64,000 bases of DNA from Alentia gelatinosa. Its lineage: Eukaryota > Annelida > Polychaeta > Phyllodocida > Polynoidae. The stretch covers positions 18,823,088 through 18,887,087 of the forward strand of contig OX465579.1 of assembly GCA_950022655.1 (NCBI GenBank), read 5' to 3'. The notes under the pieces were generated by a model. The model did no database searches and was not told the DNA's origin. It saw only the letters and a list, made by a program, of their open reading frames with translations. This document shows, in pieces, positions 38,376 through 48,939 of this stretch; position 1 is the stretch's first letter; each line of letters opens with the position of its first letter. A program made the translations under genes and the position numbers.

Positions 38376-40108
38376 ATGGCAGAACCTGAAGACCAGATTC
38401 GTGATGGTGGCGATAATTTCGCTTCAAAAGGATTGAATTCATTAAAAAACGATACACAGACTGAATCAGATATGACGTTAATGTATATAGATGACAATAT
38501 TTTGTGCGATATAATGAATGAAGAAATGGTTGAGTCCTACCTGATCGATGATGAAACTCCAAAGGCAGCAGACGATATTGCCGACCTAATGGCGAATGTG
38601 ACGGAAGACACTGGCGTAGCGAGTGCGACTGCTGAAAAAAAGAAAAAAGCGACAATTTTAACCGATAAAGAGATGAAAGAATATATTATTGGCCAAAGGA
38701 ACGAAAATACATCAAAGAAAACAGATCATGTAAGTAAATAACTCGAAAAATAGCACAAAAAAATTGAATTAAAAAATATAAATAAAGCTGATATTTCACA
38801 ACAATTAGCCCTATCAAAAATTCAATACATATAGAAATGAACTAATTTATACATATTATTTTCCAGGTGGTACAGAGATTTAGGGAATATCTTGATGAGG
38901 TGTATAGTGAGCAGAGAAAACTGGAAGATATTGAGCCCAAGACACTGAACAACTACGTGGGGAACTACATATATAATGCAAAATGCCGAGATGGGACGAA
39001 TTACGAGCCAGATACCATTACTGGAATACAGAGGAATTGATAGGTAAGAGGGAAAAAAAATAAAAGTATAAAATAAATTTTATATAACATTTTTAATAAA
39101 TGTATTTCAACAAAATTATAAATATAAATATTTTTTCCAGATACCTTCGCGATGTGGGCTACTGAGAAAAAATGATGGAATCTGACCTGTTCTCCTCCAG
39201 TAGAGATGTCTTGGCCGCTAGAAGGAAGGAATTAAAGAGTTTGGGTTTAGGGAATATAATAAGTCTGAAGCGCTTACGGACAAGGATGTAGAAATACTGT
39301 GGGAAAAGGGATTTCTAGGAGAAAAAAACGGAAGAACACTACAGAATACGGTTTACTTCCAACTCCCTAGCGGGTTTGGCTTTCGTGCAGCGCACGAAAG
39401 TAAGCAACTGAAGTTAGGGGATGTTACTGTACAAAGTGATACCGATGGCCGGGAATACTTAACATTTAACGAAAGATTAACAAAGACACGACAAGGACAT
39501 CTTTGACAATATTGATTGTGAAGAACATTGTTCAGTGCGTTTGTTCAAAGTTTTCTTGTCAAAACGTCCGCAGTGCATGAGTTCGCCAGATAGCCCATTC
39601 TACTTAGGCACTAAGCCTGACGTTAGGTGTAAAATTCTGGGTTCATGGTATCTGAACCAACCGATGGGAATCAACAAGATAGTCTATTATGAAGACTATG
39701 GCGAAAGATGCAGGTATTAACGGTAGAATTACTAATCATAGTATCAGAAAAACTCTTTGTCAAAACTTGATGAGTGCGAACGTTGCCCCTACGATAGCGT
39801 GTCAGCTGATAGGCCACCGTAATATACAATCATTAAATAACTATTCGGTGGCCAGTCATGAAAAAAAAAAAATGTGTGCGATAGCTTTAGGGCAAAAACG
39901 AAAGTCAGAAGAAGTAGGTACAATTGTGGAAAAAAACCAAAATGTTTCGCAAGAGATAGAGCATCTAGCACGTTCAGCGCAAGGAATGTTGGCGGGAGCT
40001 ACGATATCGGGTGGTGTCAACATAAGTATTAATTACAATGTTTACAGCAGTTCTTCTGTGTCATCGCGACACAATCTTTCGCCACAATTTCCTAAAATAC
40101 ATGATTAG
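38376..40108 (+). pseudogene. Crypton-type tyrosine recombinase, decayed
   Basis: Exon 1 is 38376-38729 (MAEPEDQIRD start, 118 codons, donor GTAAGT). Exon 2 starts at 38867 (VVQRFREYLDEVY, then DTITGIQR). A third exon begins near 39141. The third exon is broken by several frameshifts but keeps recognisable pieces: SRDVLAARRKELKSLGLGN, GFRAAHESKQLKLGD (first catalytic Arg region), ITNHSIRKTL (HxxR) and GHRNIQSLNNYS (His and nucleophile Tyr). This order matches the DUF3504/KIAA1958-type recombinases derived from Cryptons. The enzyme would recombine circular intermediates without a DDE nuclease. One frameshift (extra A near 39035) sits at the end of exon 2. Element borders were not found. Confidence 0.7.
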
Positions 40109-40135
40109 AACCCTGTGATTGCTACTTACTTGTTT

Positions 40136-40540
40136 TATTGTCTTGTTATGTTGGTATTTTGAATAATCCATAATCGCCTGAAGCGATTGAGCTATCGATA
40201 AGGACTGAATAAACAAATTGTTGTTGATATACAAAAGTTGTTTTTTTGTCAAATTATTATAAATAAAGGTGAAATAAGATATTATTAGTAAATTAGATCT
40301 AGTTCAAGTATTAAACAAAAAAAAACAATGATACTTAAAGGATTATATTTATCGAAAGTATACCCTAGTACATAGCCTCGCTCCACTGGTGGCGCCACTA
40401 ATCGTTTTAGCGGAGAACTACAATAACAATACGATAGAGTTACACTAGGAGGCGTATCGCATCTATCAAATCGGAGTTTACCGCAAAACTTGTCCTTGGT
40501 TAAAAGAATTGTTGTACATGAATAATAAATACAATAAACA
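40136..40540. other. AT-rich spacer, no gene seen
   Basis: Probable 3' flank of the Crypton-like element; nothing else is supported. Confidence 0.4.
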
Positions 40541-40664
40541 ATGTTTTTGTGGACGGGTGGCTCCGTATACCACTCGAGGTTGACCTCGTAATACACTCGC
40601 TATCGCTCGTGTATTACTATGCGTCAACCTCTCGTGGTATACAGCCACCCGTCCACAAAAACAT
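40541..40664. repeat. Large palindrome (foldback) of about 124 bp
   Basis: The left arm starts ATGTTTTTGTGGACGGGTGG and the right arm ends CCACCCGTCCACAAAAACAT. The arms also share TATACCAC and GAGGTTGAC, and the centre pairs GTAATACAC with GTGTATTAC. It would extrude as a long hairpin or mark a foldback element. Confidence 0.75.
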
Positions 40665-40740
40665 AGATTATTGTGTATATACACAATGGCATCTCTGAGC
40701 CCGGGGTGAACATCTTCATAAAGACGGTCTATGACCATAA

Positions 40741-40885
40741 TTTGAAGATCTTGTGTGGCGCACTACGATCGTGTCTATAGAACAGCGGCCATTTTGTGTC
40801 TTCCAGAATGTCGTGGAATCGCTGGACGATCGTACGGTATCGTTGGCCGACGATGTCGTTATTGAAAAACAGGGCCCAGGTTTGG
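40741..40885. mobile_element. Partial copy of the GGGCCCTGTTTTT MITE family
   Basis: The sequence CGTGTCTATAG...CGGCCAT..TTGTGTCTT...GATGTCGT..TGAAAAACAGGGCCC follows the right 115 bp of the MITE at 46259-47130. Only this end is present. It abuts a LINE fragment at 40886. Confidence 0.6.
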
Positions 40886-41652
40886 CCCCTGTACCACACT
40901 CAGACCTTGTCCCAATCTCCAAAGAGTACACTAAACATGAATGGCAGAGCCGATGGAGCTCAAACCAGGACAACAAACTATATGCTATTGAACCATCAGT
41001 TGGCAAAAATCAAGACTATGCAGGCTTGACAAGAAGTGAAGTGACAAGACTGACCCGTCTTCGGATAGGTCACTCACTGCTGACGCTGACTCATGCAGGG
41101 TGAAGAACGACCCATATGCCAGCGTTGTCAGGTGCCTCTTTCGATCGAGCACCTGCTGCTTAACTGTCAAGCAACAAAGAAAAGCAGGGATAAGTACATT
41201 CAATGTGCAACATCCATGTCCAGTGTTTTCAGCAACACTGGAAAGAAAGAAATTCTGAAGTTTCTTCGTGAAACAAAGATTTTCGAAAAGCTATAGAAAT
41301 GAACAAAGGAGAACTTTTAGTGGCCAAAACTGTCCGGTATGGGAGGTTGGCAAAAACTGTCAGCCAGCTTGACCTGTAGCCAATTACAGGGAGCAGCTTC
41401 ATACTGGTATGTTGCAGCGACTGGTTTGCCGTTGTCAGTATAATGTGACCGGCAGAGTGTTGTGTCAATGGTCTGCGGCACAGCCCTTCAGTGAGGCAGC
41501 ACTATAAACCGGGCATAGGGTCCCACTGCTATAAGTAGACCAAATTTGAGTTAATATACCTCTCAAGAACTAGATAGGTCAACCAATGAGTCAGTCTCAA
41601 AAGGACGTAACTTGCCTACCGAGACGTAAAACTACACAAACAAACAAACAAT
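40886..41652 (+). pseudogene. LINE ORF2 C-terminus with 3' tail, + strand
   Basis: Frames covering about 40900-41296 encode the C-terminal part of the same kind of ORF2 as 34864-36738: SKEYTKHEWQSRW, GLTRSEVTRLTRLRIGHS, then CQRCQVPLSIEHLLLNC, ending IFEKL-stop at 41296. A frameshift near 41090-41100 separates the two parts. The 3' UTR ends CACAAACAAACAAACAA near 41648, the same type of tail as the satellite insertion. The upstream part is lost at the MITE junction. Confidence 0.75.
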
Positions 41653-43574
41653 CATGGTCTTGTAGTCCTTGAGACTCTCATAGAGTATTGTAGAGACAGT
41701 TCATATTGTCGCAGATGAATTGGGGGGATTCCTGCTTCTACATACAGGCTTTGGGCAGGTGTTGTTCCAAATGCTCCTAGGCACAGTCGTAGACCTTGGT
41801 TCTGGACAGGTTTTAACCTGTCCAGGTAAGATTTTGCTGCTGACTCATACACAACTGATCCGTAGTCAAGTCTTGATTGGATATACATCTTGTACAGAGT
41901 CAGCAGTGTTTCACAGTTTTTTCCCCAGTCAGGGTGACTGAGGACCTTCAGAAGGTTCATGGCTTTCTGACACTCTCCCCTCAGGTACTCAACATGTGGT
42001 TTGAAAGACAGTATTCTGTCAAACACCAGTCCGAGGAATTTGACTTCCTCTTGGACTGTCAGTCCCCTGTTCTGGAGACTGAGGGAAGGTTTGTCCACGC
42101 ATCCTCAACTACGACAGAAGTGAACTGCACATGTCTTTGTCTCAGAGAACTTGAAGCCGTTTTTGTCACTGCAAACATGATTTTTGTCTAGAGTTTGCTG
42201 CAGTTTTCTTAGAGGCAGCAGTTGACATCCTTCTTCAGTTGTTTTGCGATGTCATTTATTTCACCCAAACAGGGTGACAGAGAGGACAGAGCCTTGGGGT
42301 ACGCCCATTTCCTGGTCGACTCTCTGGGAGATTGCACTTCCAAGGCAAACATTGAATGTTCTATTGTTCAAGAATCTTTCAATGAATCTCATAAGTCTTC
42401 CTCTCAAACCCATTTGCTGGATGTCCCTGGGGATGCCGTGCTTCCAGGTGGTGTCATATGCCTTCTCCAGGTCAAAGAAGACTGCAACCTGTTGGTAAAA
42501 CCCTCATGGATCCAGCTTTCCAGACGAACTAAATGGTCAGTGGTGCTGCATCCTTTACAGAAGCCTGACTGATAGTGAGTCAACAAGTCATTTGATTCTA
42601 AGTACCATACCAGTCTGTTGTTCACCATTCTTTCCATGGTCATAGCTGGTCATAGCTATTGGCCTGTAGCTCGAGGCGATGCTGGGGTCTTTTCCTGGTT
42701 TGGGGATTAGTATCACAGACCATACCTCAGACCAATGTCCTTGTTCACTTCTAATATCTCCCCACCATTCTTGAGATGGTGGACAGTAGATGAGGTGCCT
42801 CCATTTAGTTCCTTCACCTCCTTCCACACTTTCCGCATTGGAGTTGTACTGGAGAGGGATTAACATATTTATGGAAGGACTCCCGTCTTTCTGCCTTGTA
42901 TGTTTGGACCGTTTTTGCACGGGTTTAAAGGTATTTATGCTTATTTTCGACTGTGATGTCATTGTTGAACTGGCGGAAAGCTCTCCGGCATTCTCTCCTG
43001 GCTTCACGGCATTTGTCGTTAAACCAGGGAGGGAGTCTCCGCTTATTTCCTTGGGAGGTTTTTCCCATGCACATATTACTTACTTCCCTAAGGGTTTCTG
43101 AAAAGTACTGTGCCAGATCTGTCTCCCTTTCTTTTATTTGTGGCCATGAACGGAAGGAGATGTCACACAGGCCTTGGAATTGTTCCCAGTCTGCCTTGTG
43201 GATCTTCCATCTTGGTGGTCTTTCCGTACTGTTGCCTCTTTTTTCCGTTTCCAAGATTATTGGAAAGTAATCACTGCCACAAAAGTTTTGATACACTTTC
43301 CATTCATAATCTTGGAAGATTGTGGGGTCAGTCAGTGTCAGGTCAATTGAGGAGAAAGTGCCAGATGCTGGGTGGAGATATGTTGGTGTTTTGTCAAGAC
43401 ACAAGGATTTGCGGTCAATGACCCTCTCCACCATTCTCTCCTTTCCTTGTAGTCGACCATCACCCCACACTGTGCTATGGGCATTGAAGTCACCCAGCAG
43501 GATGTATAGGGCAGGAAGCTGTTCTATCAAGGCGACTCCACCAGCAGGGAATTGACCATCAGGGATTTTTTAGT
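41653..43574 (-). pseudogene. LINE ORF2: endonuclease C-terminal half and reverse transcriptase, broken
   Basis: On the - strand 43530-42925 encodes the later endonuclease motifs GDFNAHS, SSIDLTL and GSDYFPI. RT N-terminal blocks follow (VILIPKPGKDPS, SSYRPIA near 42700), then a frameshift and YQSGFCKGCSTTDHL near 42580. RT thumb sequence is at 42098-41652 (FLGLVFDRILSFKPHVEYL, SRLDYGSVVYESA). Frameshifts and the missing YxDD region show decay. The N-terminal part of the same copy lies at 49296-49823, separated by the LTR retrotransposon at 43579-49291. Confidence 0.75.
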
Positions 43575-43578
43575 ATAC

Positions 43579-43941
43579 TGTGGCGATAAAAGGGGATCGC
43601 GGGCAGCGGTCTCCGGAGGAGGGATACGCGTAATACGGGTGCCTCCCGGGAGGAGGCGCCTCGCTGCGCTGTCAGCCTGTGACGTCATTGGGGCGCCCTA
43701 TATAAGGAGGGCCCCTGAGGCGTGTGGGATTCATTCTGGTGCTCCCGCTTGTCGAGCGAGGACACCCCCAGGTCGCCCTAATCAGCCCACTCAGTTCCCC
43801 CCTGTGGATGTGCGCTATATAAAGGTTAGGTACCACCAGAGAGCGGTAAAACTGTGTACGTCCATACGGATTAATAAACCTGTCGTCAAATAAACCGGAT
43901 CTGCTCGTCGGGTCTTGTGTCCCCTGATAAAAACCACTACA
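43579..43941 (+). repeat. 5' LTR
   Basis: 363 bp, differing from the 3' LTR by seven substitutions in my base-by-base comparison (about 1.9%) and no indels. It contains TATATAAG (43699-43706) and AATAAA in its last third. Confidence 0.9.
43699..43706 (+). promoter_or_regulatory. LTR TATA box
   Basis: TATATAAG preceded by GC-rich sequence with GTGACGTCAT (CRE-like) about 25 bp upstream. It is repeated identically in the 3' LTR. Confidence 0.6.
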
Positions 43942-43942
43942 T

Positions 43943-43961
43943 TGGTGGCAGCGGTGGGATT
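43943..43961 (+). other. Primer-binding site for tRNA-Leu
   Basis: TGGTGGCAGCGGTGGGATT lies one base after the LTR. It is complementary over 19 nt to the 3' end of an animal tRNA-Leu(AAG/UAG) ending ...CCGCTGCCACCA, as I remember that tRNA. It would prime minus-strand synthesis. Confidence 0.75.
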
Positions 43962-43974
43962 TATCTTGGCGAAA

Positions 43975-44117
43975 TGGAACCCACGGGAGCAGATCTGGCC
44001 GCTCTAACACAGGGCGTCAGGGGGCCGCTGGTCGCTGTGGGGGGTGACGATCTATTATGGCGTTTGCCCAGCACTCGACCGGAGGCGGAAAAGACTGGGG
44101 GGGGAGGGCCAGGATGA
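43975..44117 (+). pseudogene. Start of gag, truncated
   Basis: The first ATG after the primer site opens MEPTGADLAALTQGV and runs 47 codons to a stop. This suits a gag start, but no capsid or zinc knuckle follows; the downstream sequence is G-rich and unrecognised. Confidence 0.4.
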
Positions 44118-45334
44118 GCCTTCAATGTCCACGCAGGAAAGCCGGGCCGGGCTCAGGGCCGCCGGGAAGGCCCTCCGGGGGAGAGGGTAGTGGATGGCCG
44201 TACGAGGGGCCTCCTGGGGCCGAACGAGGGCCCCCGGAGGGGCCTCTGGGGAGGGATCCGGAATGGCCGTGGGGCTCGAGGGCGCTTCCCTCGGAGTGGG
44301 AGCGGCACGTGGGCCCCGGGGCGGGGGCCAGTGGCTTGTCAGGGGCGGAAGCCAAGCCAGGACCGGTTGGGGATTTAGGAAGGGCCCCTTGGTTGGGGGG
44401 AGGGGATACTTCCCAGGGGCAGGAGGAAACGCCCCAGGCCGCGTGGGAGAAAACAGGGACCCAGGGAGGCCCGCCCGGCTGGACGCTACCACGGGCGGCT
44501 TACTGGGGTCCTCTGGGGGAAGGGGCGCGGCCGTCGCAGACCCTGAGAGGGGCGAGAGGGTCTGCCTCGCCCCGGAGTGGCCACACTGAATGCATCATCG
44601 AGGGAGAAATATTGGGGGACTGGGGAACGGGGGCGCCAGGCCTCCTGGAGGGGGTGGGGCTGCAGGGACTCCTCGTGGGGAGGTCCCTGGTGACTAACAG
44701 CGCCCGCCAGTGCCCCGTGAGAGTCCTCAACCCGGGGGTGGAGGCAGTGGTATTGCATAAGGGGTCGATGCTAGGCAGGATGGAGGGGGTGTCTCCGGAG
44801 GCCCCGGAGTCCTGCAGAGTACTGGCGGAAGGTGGGGACTCCGGGGGAGAGGAGGGAGATAACCTCTTGCGAGCCATGGTAGGGCACTTGGCCGAGGGAC
44901 CCCGGGAGGAGCTACTAGGGGTCCTCCTCAAGCTGGCCCCCTCCGAGCAGGGGAGGACCAAATTGGTCTCCCACAAAATAGACACCGGCAATGCGGCACC
45001 GGTCAAGCAGCCGCCGAGAAGACTGGCCCCCCACCGGAGGGAGACGGTGGGCAGGGAAGTTGACAAAATGTTGGAGGCGGGGGTAATTGAGCCCTCGCTC
45101 AACCCCTGGGCCTCCCCAGTTGTTTTGGTAAAGAAGAGAGACGGGACAGTGAGGTTCTGTGTGGATTATCGCCGGGTAAACAGCCGCACACTAACGAAGC
45201 CTGAAAGGGCCTACTGTGTCACGAGGCGAGAGCTGCTGGCTATCATCTTCTCTCTCAAGAAATTCCGGCACTACTTGGTAGGACGGCCCGTGGTGGTCCG
45301 CACGGACCATGCGGCCCTCCGATGGTTGACTTAG
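44057..45334 (+). pseudogene. Pol remnant: RT N-terminal part fused to RNase H by an in-frame deletion
   Basis: One 425-codon frame. The first 180 residues are Gly/Pro-rich and unrecognised. Then comes the protease-RT linker region (LVGRSLVTNSARQCPVRV). RT blocks follow: VIEPSLNPWASPVVLVKKRDG and FCVDYRRVNSRTL. Immediately afterwards TKPERAYCVTRRELLAIIFSL and RTDHAALRWL belong to RNase H. The RT palm, including the YxDD box, is missing although the frame stays open, so the element cannot reverse-transcribe on its own. The frame stops in RNase H at WLT. Confidence 0.8.
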
Positions 45335-46258
45335 ATGAAAGACCCGGAGGGACAGGTGGCCCGGTGGCTCCAGATAATTGAATGTTATGATCTGGAGGTA
45401 CAGCATAGACCGGGGAAACTTCACGGCAATGCAGACGGGCTATCCCGCATACCCTGCCGGCAATGCGGCCGGGGTGGCGAGGAGGACCGATGCGCTGTGG
45501 TCACAAGGGGGGTAGCCCGCCAGCAAGGCGAGGCCACCGAGCTGGGAGAGGAATGGCAGGAAGCACAAGCCGCTGATCCCCTCTTGGGTCCGATAAGGCT
45601 GGGACTGATGGAGGGGACGGGAGTTCCCCCTCCGGAGGAGCCCCTCCCTAGTGACGAGGCTCTCACCTGGTACACCCAACGGGACCGGCTGGTGTTACAA
45701 GGGGGTTTGGTCGGGAGGTGGTGGTACATACCGGGGGGGCGGAAGACCTTCCAGGTGGCCGTGCCCCGCGAGCTGAGGGTTGAGGTGTTGGGCGATGTCC
45801 ACGGGTCCCCGCTCTCGGGCCATTTCGGACGGACGCGGTCGATCCGCCGGTGCCAAGAGAGGTTTTACTGGCCGGGGTTCCGACGGGAGGTCACCCTGTT
45901 TTGCGCGGCCTGCGAGCCCTGCCTCCGGAGGAAACCAACACCGGCGCCCCACAGGGCCAGGACGGGCCACGTAGCCACCGGAGGCCCCATGGAGCGGGTG
46001 GCCATGGACATCATGGGGCCCCTACCACGGACTAGTCGGGGGAATGTGTACATTCTGGAGGTGGCAGATTATTTTACTAAATGGGCGGAGGGCCTCCCCC
46101 TCCCCAATCAGGAGGCCACCACCGTAGCACGCGCCTACGTAGAGGGCTTCGTGTGTAGGATGGGCCCCCTGGTGGTGGTGCACACCGACCAGGGCCGGAA
46201 CTTCCAGGCCAATCTCTTCCGAGAGATGGTAGCGCTCATGGGGACACGACAGACCAGG
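45335..46258 (+). pseudogene. End of RNase H and first part of integrase
   Basis: Continues in frame after a stop at 45332-45334 (ARWLQIIECYDLEVQHRPG, NADGLSR). The integrase zinc domain has HGSPLSGHFG and CAACEPC. The core has the first Asp in MDIMGPL and the second in VHTDQGRNF. Translation then runs into the MITE at 46259. The catalytic Glu lies beyond the insertion. Confidence 0.85.
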
Positions 46259-47130
46259 GCCCTGTTTTTTAGTCACGACATTCGTAACTTATGACACGTA
46301 TCTTCCGTAAGTGTGCTAGAGAGATACGATCCTAGAGCAGATACGACACTTGGTGGAGATATGCCACTTAGGGAGGTAAAAGGTGTGCTATAGTCACGAA
46401 ACTCGGTGGCCACTGGACCGGAAAATGTGACCCTAAGTGTCGTATGTCTAAGACCACTCTGGACATGTCGTAACAAACGCGGAACTTAACTTCCCGTAGG
46501 GATTAAGCAATGAAATTTGAATGCGAGTAAGGTATACATATTACCTATAATCGTACAAAATATGAAGAAAAACGGCCGAACCGTTATGAAGTAATCCGCG
46601 TTTGAATTTCGTCATACCAAGTGCTGCTTTGGTGGCCAGTGTACCCCTACTATCACGTGATCTAAATTATGCGGTGACCTTGACATATCGACTGCGCTTA
46701 CTTCACTCTCCCAGCAGAGATTCCGCGCGCTATACCGTGGAAGATCTGCTAGGAGAGTGCGTGTACGAAATCCGATCGATAGCTCAATGTTTCATATTCA
46801 AACGCCGATAACTTCATAACGGTCCGGCCGTTCTTCTCCATATTTGGTACGATTATCGGTTATATGTATCCCTTACTCGTGTTGAAATTTCATGGCTTAA
46901 TTCCGTCGGGAAGTGGAGAAATCCTCTATATACGCGCAGTGATATGTTATAGAACCTAAGACAGTTCTATACTTGTCATAACTTCCGATGCATCTTGCCA
47001 AGATAGTTCGATTCAACTTACGACCGTGTCTATAGCACGCCCGCCATCTTGTGTCTTGAAAACACGCGTAAAATCTTGATCCGATCTCAGCCGACTGTAG
47101 ACTTGCGATGTCGTGACTAAAAAACAGGGC
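46259..47130. mobile_element. 872-bp MITE with long inverted ends inside the integrase
   Basis: Ends GCCCTGTTTTTTAGTCACGAC and its reverse complement are perfect. The flanks CCAGG (46254-46258 and 47131-47135) form a 5-bp duplication. Inside, segments near 46490-46610 and 46805-46915 are inverted copies of each other, so it could fold along much of its length. No coding capacity. Relatives are at 40741-40885 and 52303-52465. Confidence 0.8.
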
Positions 47131-47734
47131 CCAGGACCTGCGCATTCCGCCCTCAGAGCGATGGAATGGTGGAGAGGCTTAATAGGACGGTGGAGGGATT
47201 GCTGGCCACGGTGGTGGCGGCGGATCAGGGGGACTGGGATTTGCAGTTGCCCTTTGTGATGTCTGCATACCGCTCGTCGGTCCATGCATCCACCGGGGAG
47301 AGTCCTAACATGATGATGATGGGTCGGGAGACCAGTCTTCCGCTGTCCCTACTTTACCCCGGGGGGGGGGGGGGGGGGGGGGGGAAAGGGGGCCGCGGGG
47401 CTCGGAGTATGCGGCTGATCTACAGGGACGGCTGGGCCGGGCCTACCAGGCGGCCCGCCGGACCCTGGGCGTCTCGGTGGCACGCCAACAGAGGAATCAC
47501 GACCTGAGAGCTGGCAACGATCAGCTGGGGGTGGGGGAGGTGGTATACTACTACCGTCCCGATAGGAAGGTGGGTAAATCTCCCAAACTCCAGTCCTGGT
47601 GGTCGGGACCCTGGAGGGTGACGGCAGTCGTAGGAGGACCCATCTACGAGATCACGATGGGCTGGAGGAAGAGAGTGGTCCACTTCGACTCCCTGAAGAG
47701 GGCGCCACCAGAGGCGGCGGATCGAGGCGGGTGA
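47131..47734 (+). pseudogene. Second part of integrase with GPY/F-type C-terminal domain
   Basis: Starts again at FRPQSDGMVERLNRT, with the catalytic Glu in VERLNRT, and runs to STGESPNMMMMGRE. A 24-G tract at 47361-47384 disturbs the frame. The C-terminal domain resumes at 47477 with GEVVYYYRPDRKVG and SGPWRVTAVVGGPIYEI (GPY/F motif), and the frame stops at 47732-47734. Confidence 0.8.
47361..47384. repeat. Poly-G tract, 24 G
   Basis: Pure G run between integrase core and C-terminal domain. Its length decides the reading frame and may be an assembly uncertainty. Confidence 0.85.
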
Positions 47735-48016
47735 TGCGACTCCTACGTCGACAATGTCGTCTGCTAACATGACAGCTCTCACGTCAACCGCCGATCAGGG
47801 CCCGCGCGAGCAGGTCCGTCGTGTGGGGGGAGGGCCTGTTGTAGGGGGAAACTGAGCGCTAGATGCGGAGACCCGGAGGGTGAACAATTGGAAGAGGGCG
47901 GAGCGAAGGAGGGCCAAGAAGAGAGCGATACGGTTCGAGAGCAGGTTCCAGGCGGCGGGAGACGCGAGCTCCGCAGCGGAGGACAGCCCGGAGGTCTAGC
48001 TACGCAGTGTGGTCCG

Positions 48017-48097
48017 GCGCCGCCGGTAGCTCCTCCCGAAGGTCCTCGGTAGGCGAGTCGCCCACCGAGGACCTTCGGGAGGAGCTACCGGCGGCGC
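48017..48097. repeat. Perfect hairpin, 34-bp arms
   Basis: Arms GCGCCGCCGGTAGCTCC... (48017-48050) and ...GGAGCTACCGGCGGCGC (48064-48097) are exactly complementary around a 13-base loop. It lies between the integrase and the last frame of the LTR element. Confidence 0.85.
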
Positions 48098-48198
48098 TCG
48101 CAAGCACGGAGGAACCGGCTGTTCCCCCGGCCCCAGAGGGAGGGCCCAACGCGAGCCTGTAGGGGTTACAGGAGGAAGGCCCCTCGGCGACGCCTCCA

Positions 48199-48939
48199 GT
48201 GGTGCTGGCGGCCCAGGATGCCAAAGAAGGGGAGGAGAGGGAGTTACGGGAGGAAGGTCACGTGTCGACGCCTCCGGGGGAGCTGGTGGCCTCCCCACTA
48301 GGACCGGACACTACGGGGCCGCGGGACGAGGAGCCGGCACAGGCCCCTCCGACAAAGGTGGAGCCGCGGGTGGGCATCAGGAGCGACCGGGGGACCAGCC
48401 CCTCTCCGGAGGCAAGGACGGCCCGCCGGGGCCACCCTTCCGCAGTACCACCTCAGAAGCAGGGCGCGGCTGATCCCCCCTTGCTGGGGGCACCAGAGAG
48501 CGAGCCCGAAGCGGGACCCTCCCATGTACCAGCAGCCCCTCCAGTGACCCCGGAGGCGGGACTACGCGAGGCGCCACGGGAGGATACCCCGGAGGCGGGA
48601 CCACGCGAGGCACCACGGGCCGACGCCCCGGGGGAGGAGCTACCAGTCCCCGAGGAGGACCAGGGGAAGGGGCCCGTCCCCCTCAAAAGGCTTAAGCGGC
48701 GGGAGCAGCTGATGTATACTTCGGCGGCGCGGAGGGAGTATGCCATTCCCTTCGAGGTGATGAAGTGGGCCGCTAGCCAGTGGGACAGGAAGTCACATGT
48801 GCGAGTTCTGCCCACGGGGGGGGGGGGGGGGGGGGGACCCCCCCAGGACCTGCCGTGGTACGGGGAGGCCGACTCGGTGCTGTCGTCCTGGGCTCAGCGA
48901 GAGGTGCCCCCCAACCTAGAGGGGAGAGTGTGGCGATAA
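48199..48939 (+). CDS. Pro/Glu-rich frame after integrase, unknown
   Basis: Open frame of 246 codons downstream of pol, ending 11 bp inside the 3' LTR. It is rich in Pro, Glu, Ala and Gly, with a 13-residue repeat (PEAGLREAPRED, PEAGPREAPRAD). A 21-G tract gives a Gly run. It has no signal peptide, membrane segment or zinc knuckle, so there is no sign of an envelope protein. The last 80 residues (RREYAIPFEVMKWAASQWD) look less repetitive. It could be the displaced C-terminus of pol, an accessory frame, or a chance frame in GC-rich DNA. Confidence 0.35.
   Translation: MVLAAQDAKEGEERELREEGHVSTPPGELVASPLGPDTTGPRDEEPAQAPPTKVEPRVGIRSDRGTSPSPEARTARRGHPSAVPPQKQGAADPPLLGAPESEPEAGPSHVPAAPPVTPEAGLREAPREDTPEAGPREAPRADAPGEELPVPEEDQGKGPVPLKRLKRREQLMYTSAARREYAIPFEVMKWAASQWDRKSHVRVLPTGGGGGGGPPQDLPWYGEADSVLSSWAQREVPPNLEGRVWR

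Noticed and set aside
40753..41103. Intact gene spanning the MITE/LINE junction
   Set aside because: Frame starts in a MITE end and enters the LINE by chance; a frameshift separates it from the LINE C-terminus.
44122..45102. - strand frames across the LTR element
   Set aside because: GC-rich DNA leaves long antisense frames open; Pro/Ser-rich, no domains.
48199..48939. Envelope gene of an endogenous retrovirus
   Set aside because: No signal peptide, membrane segment or Cys pattern; Pro/Glu-rich composition only.
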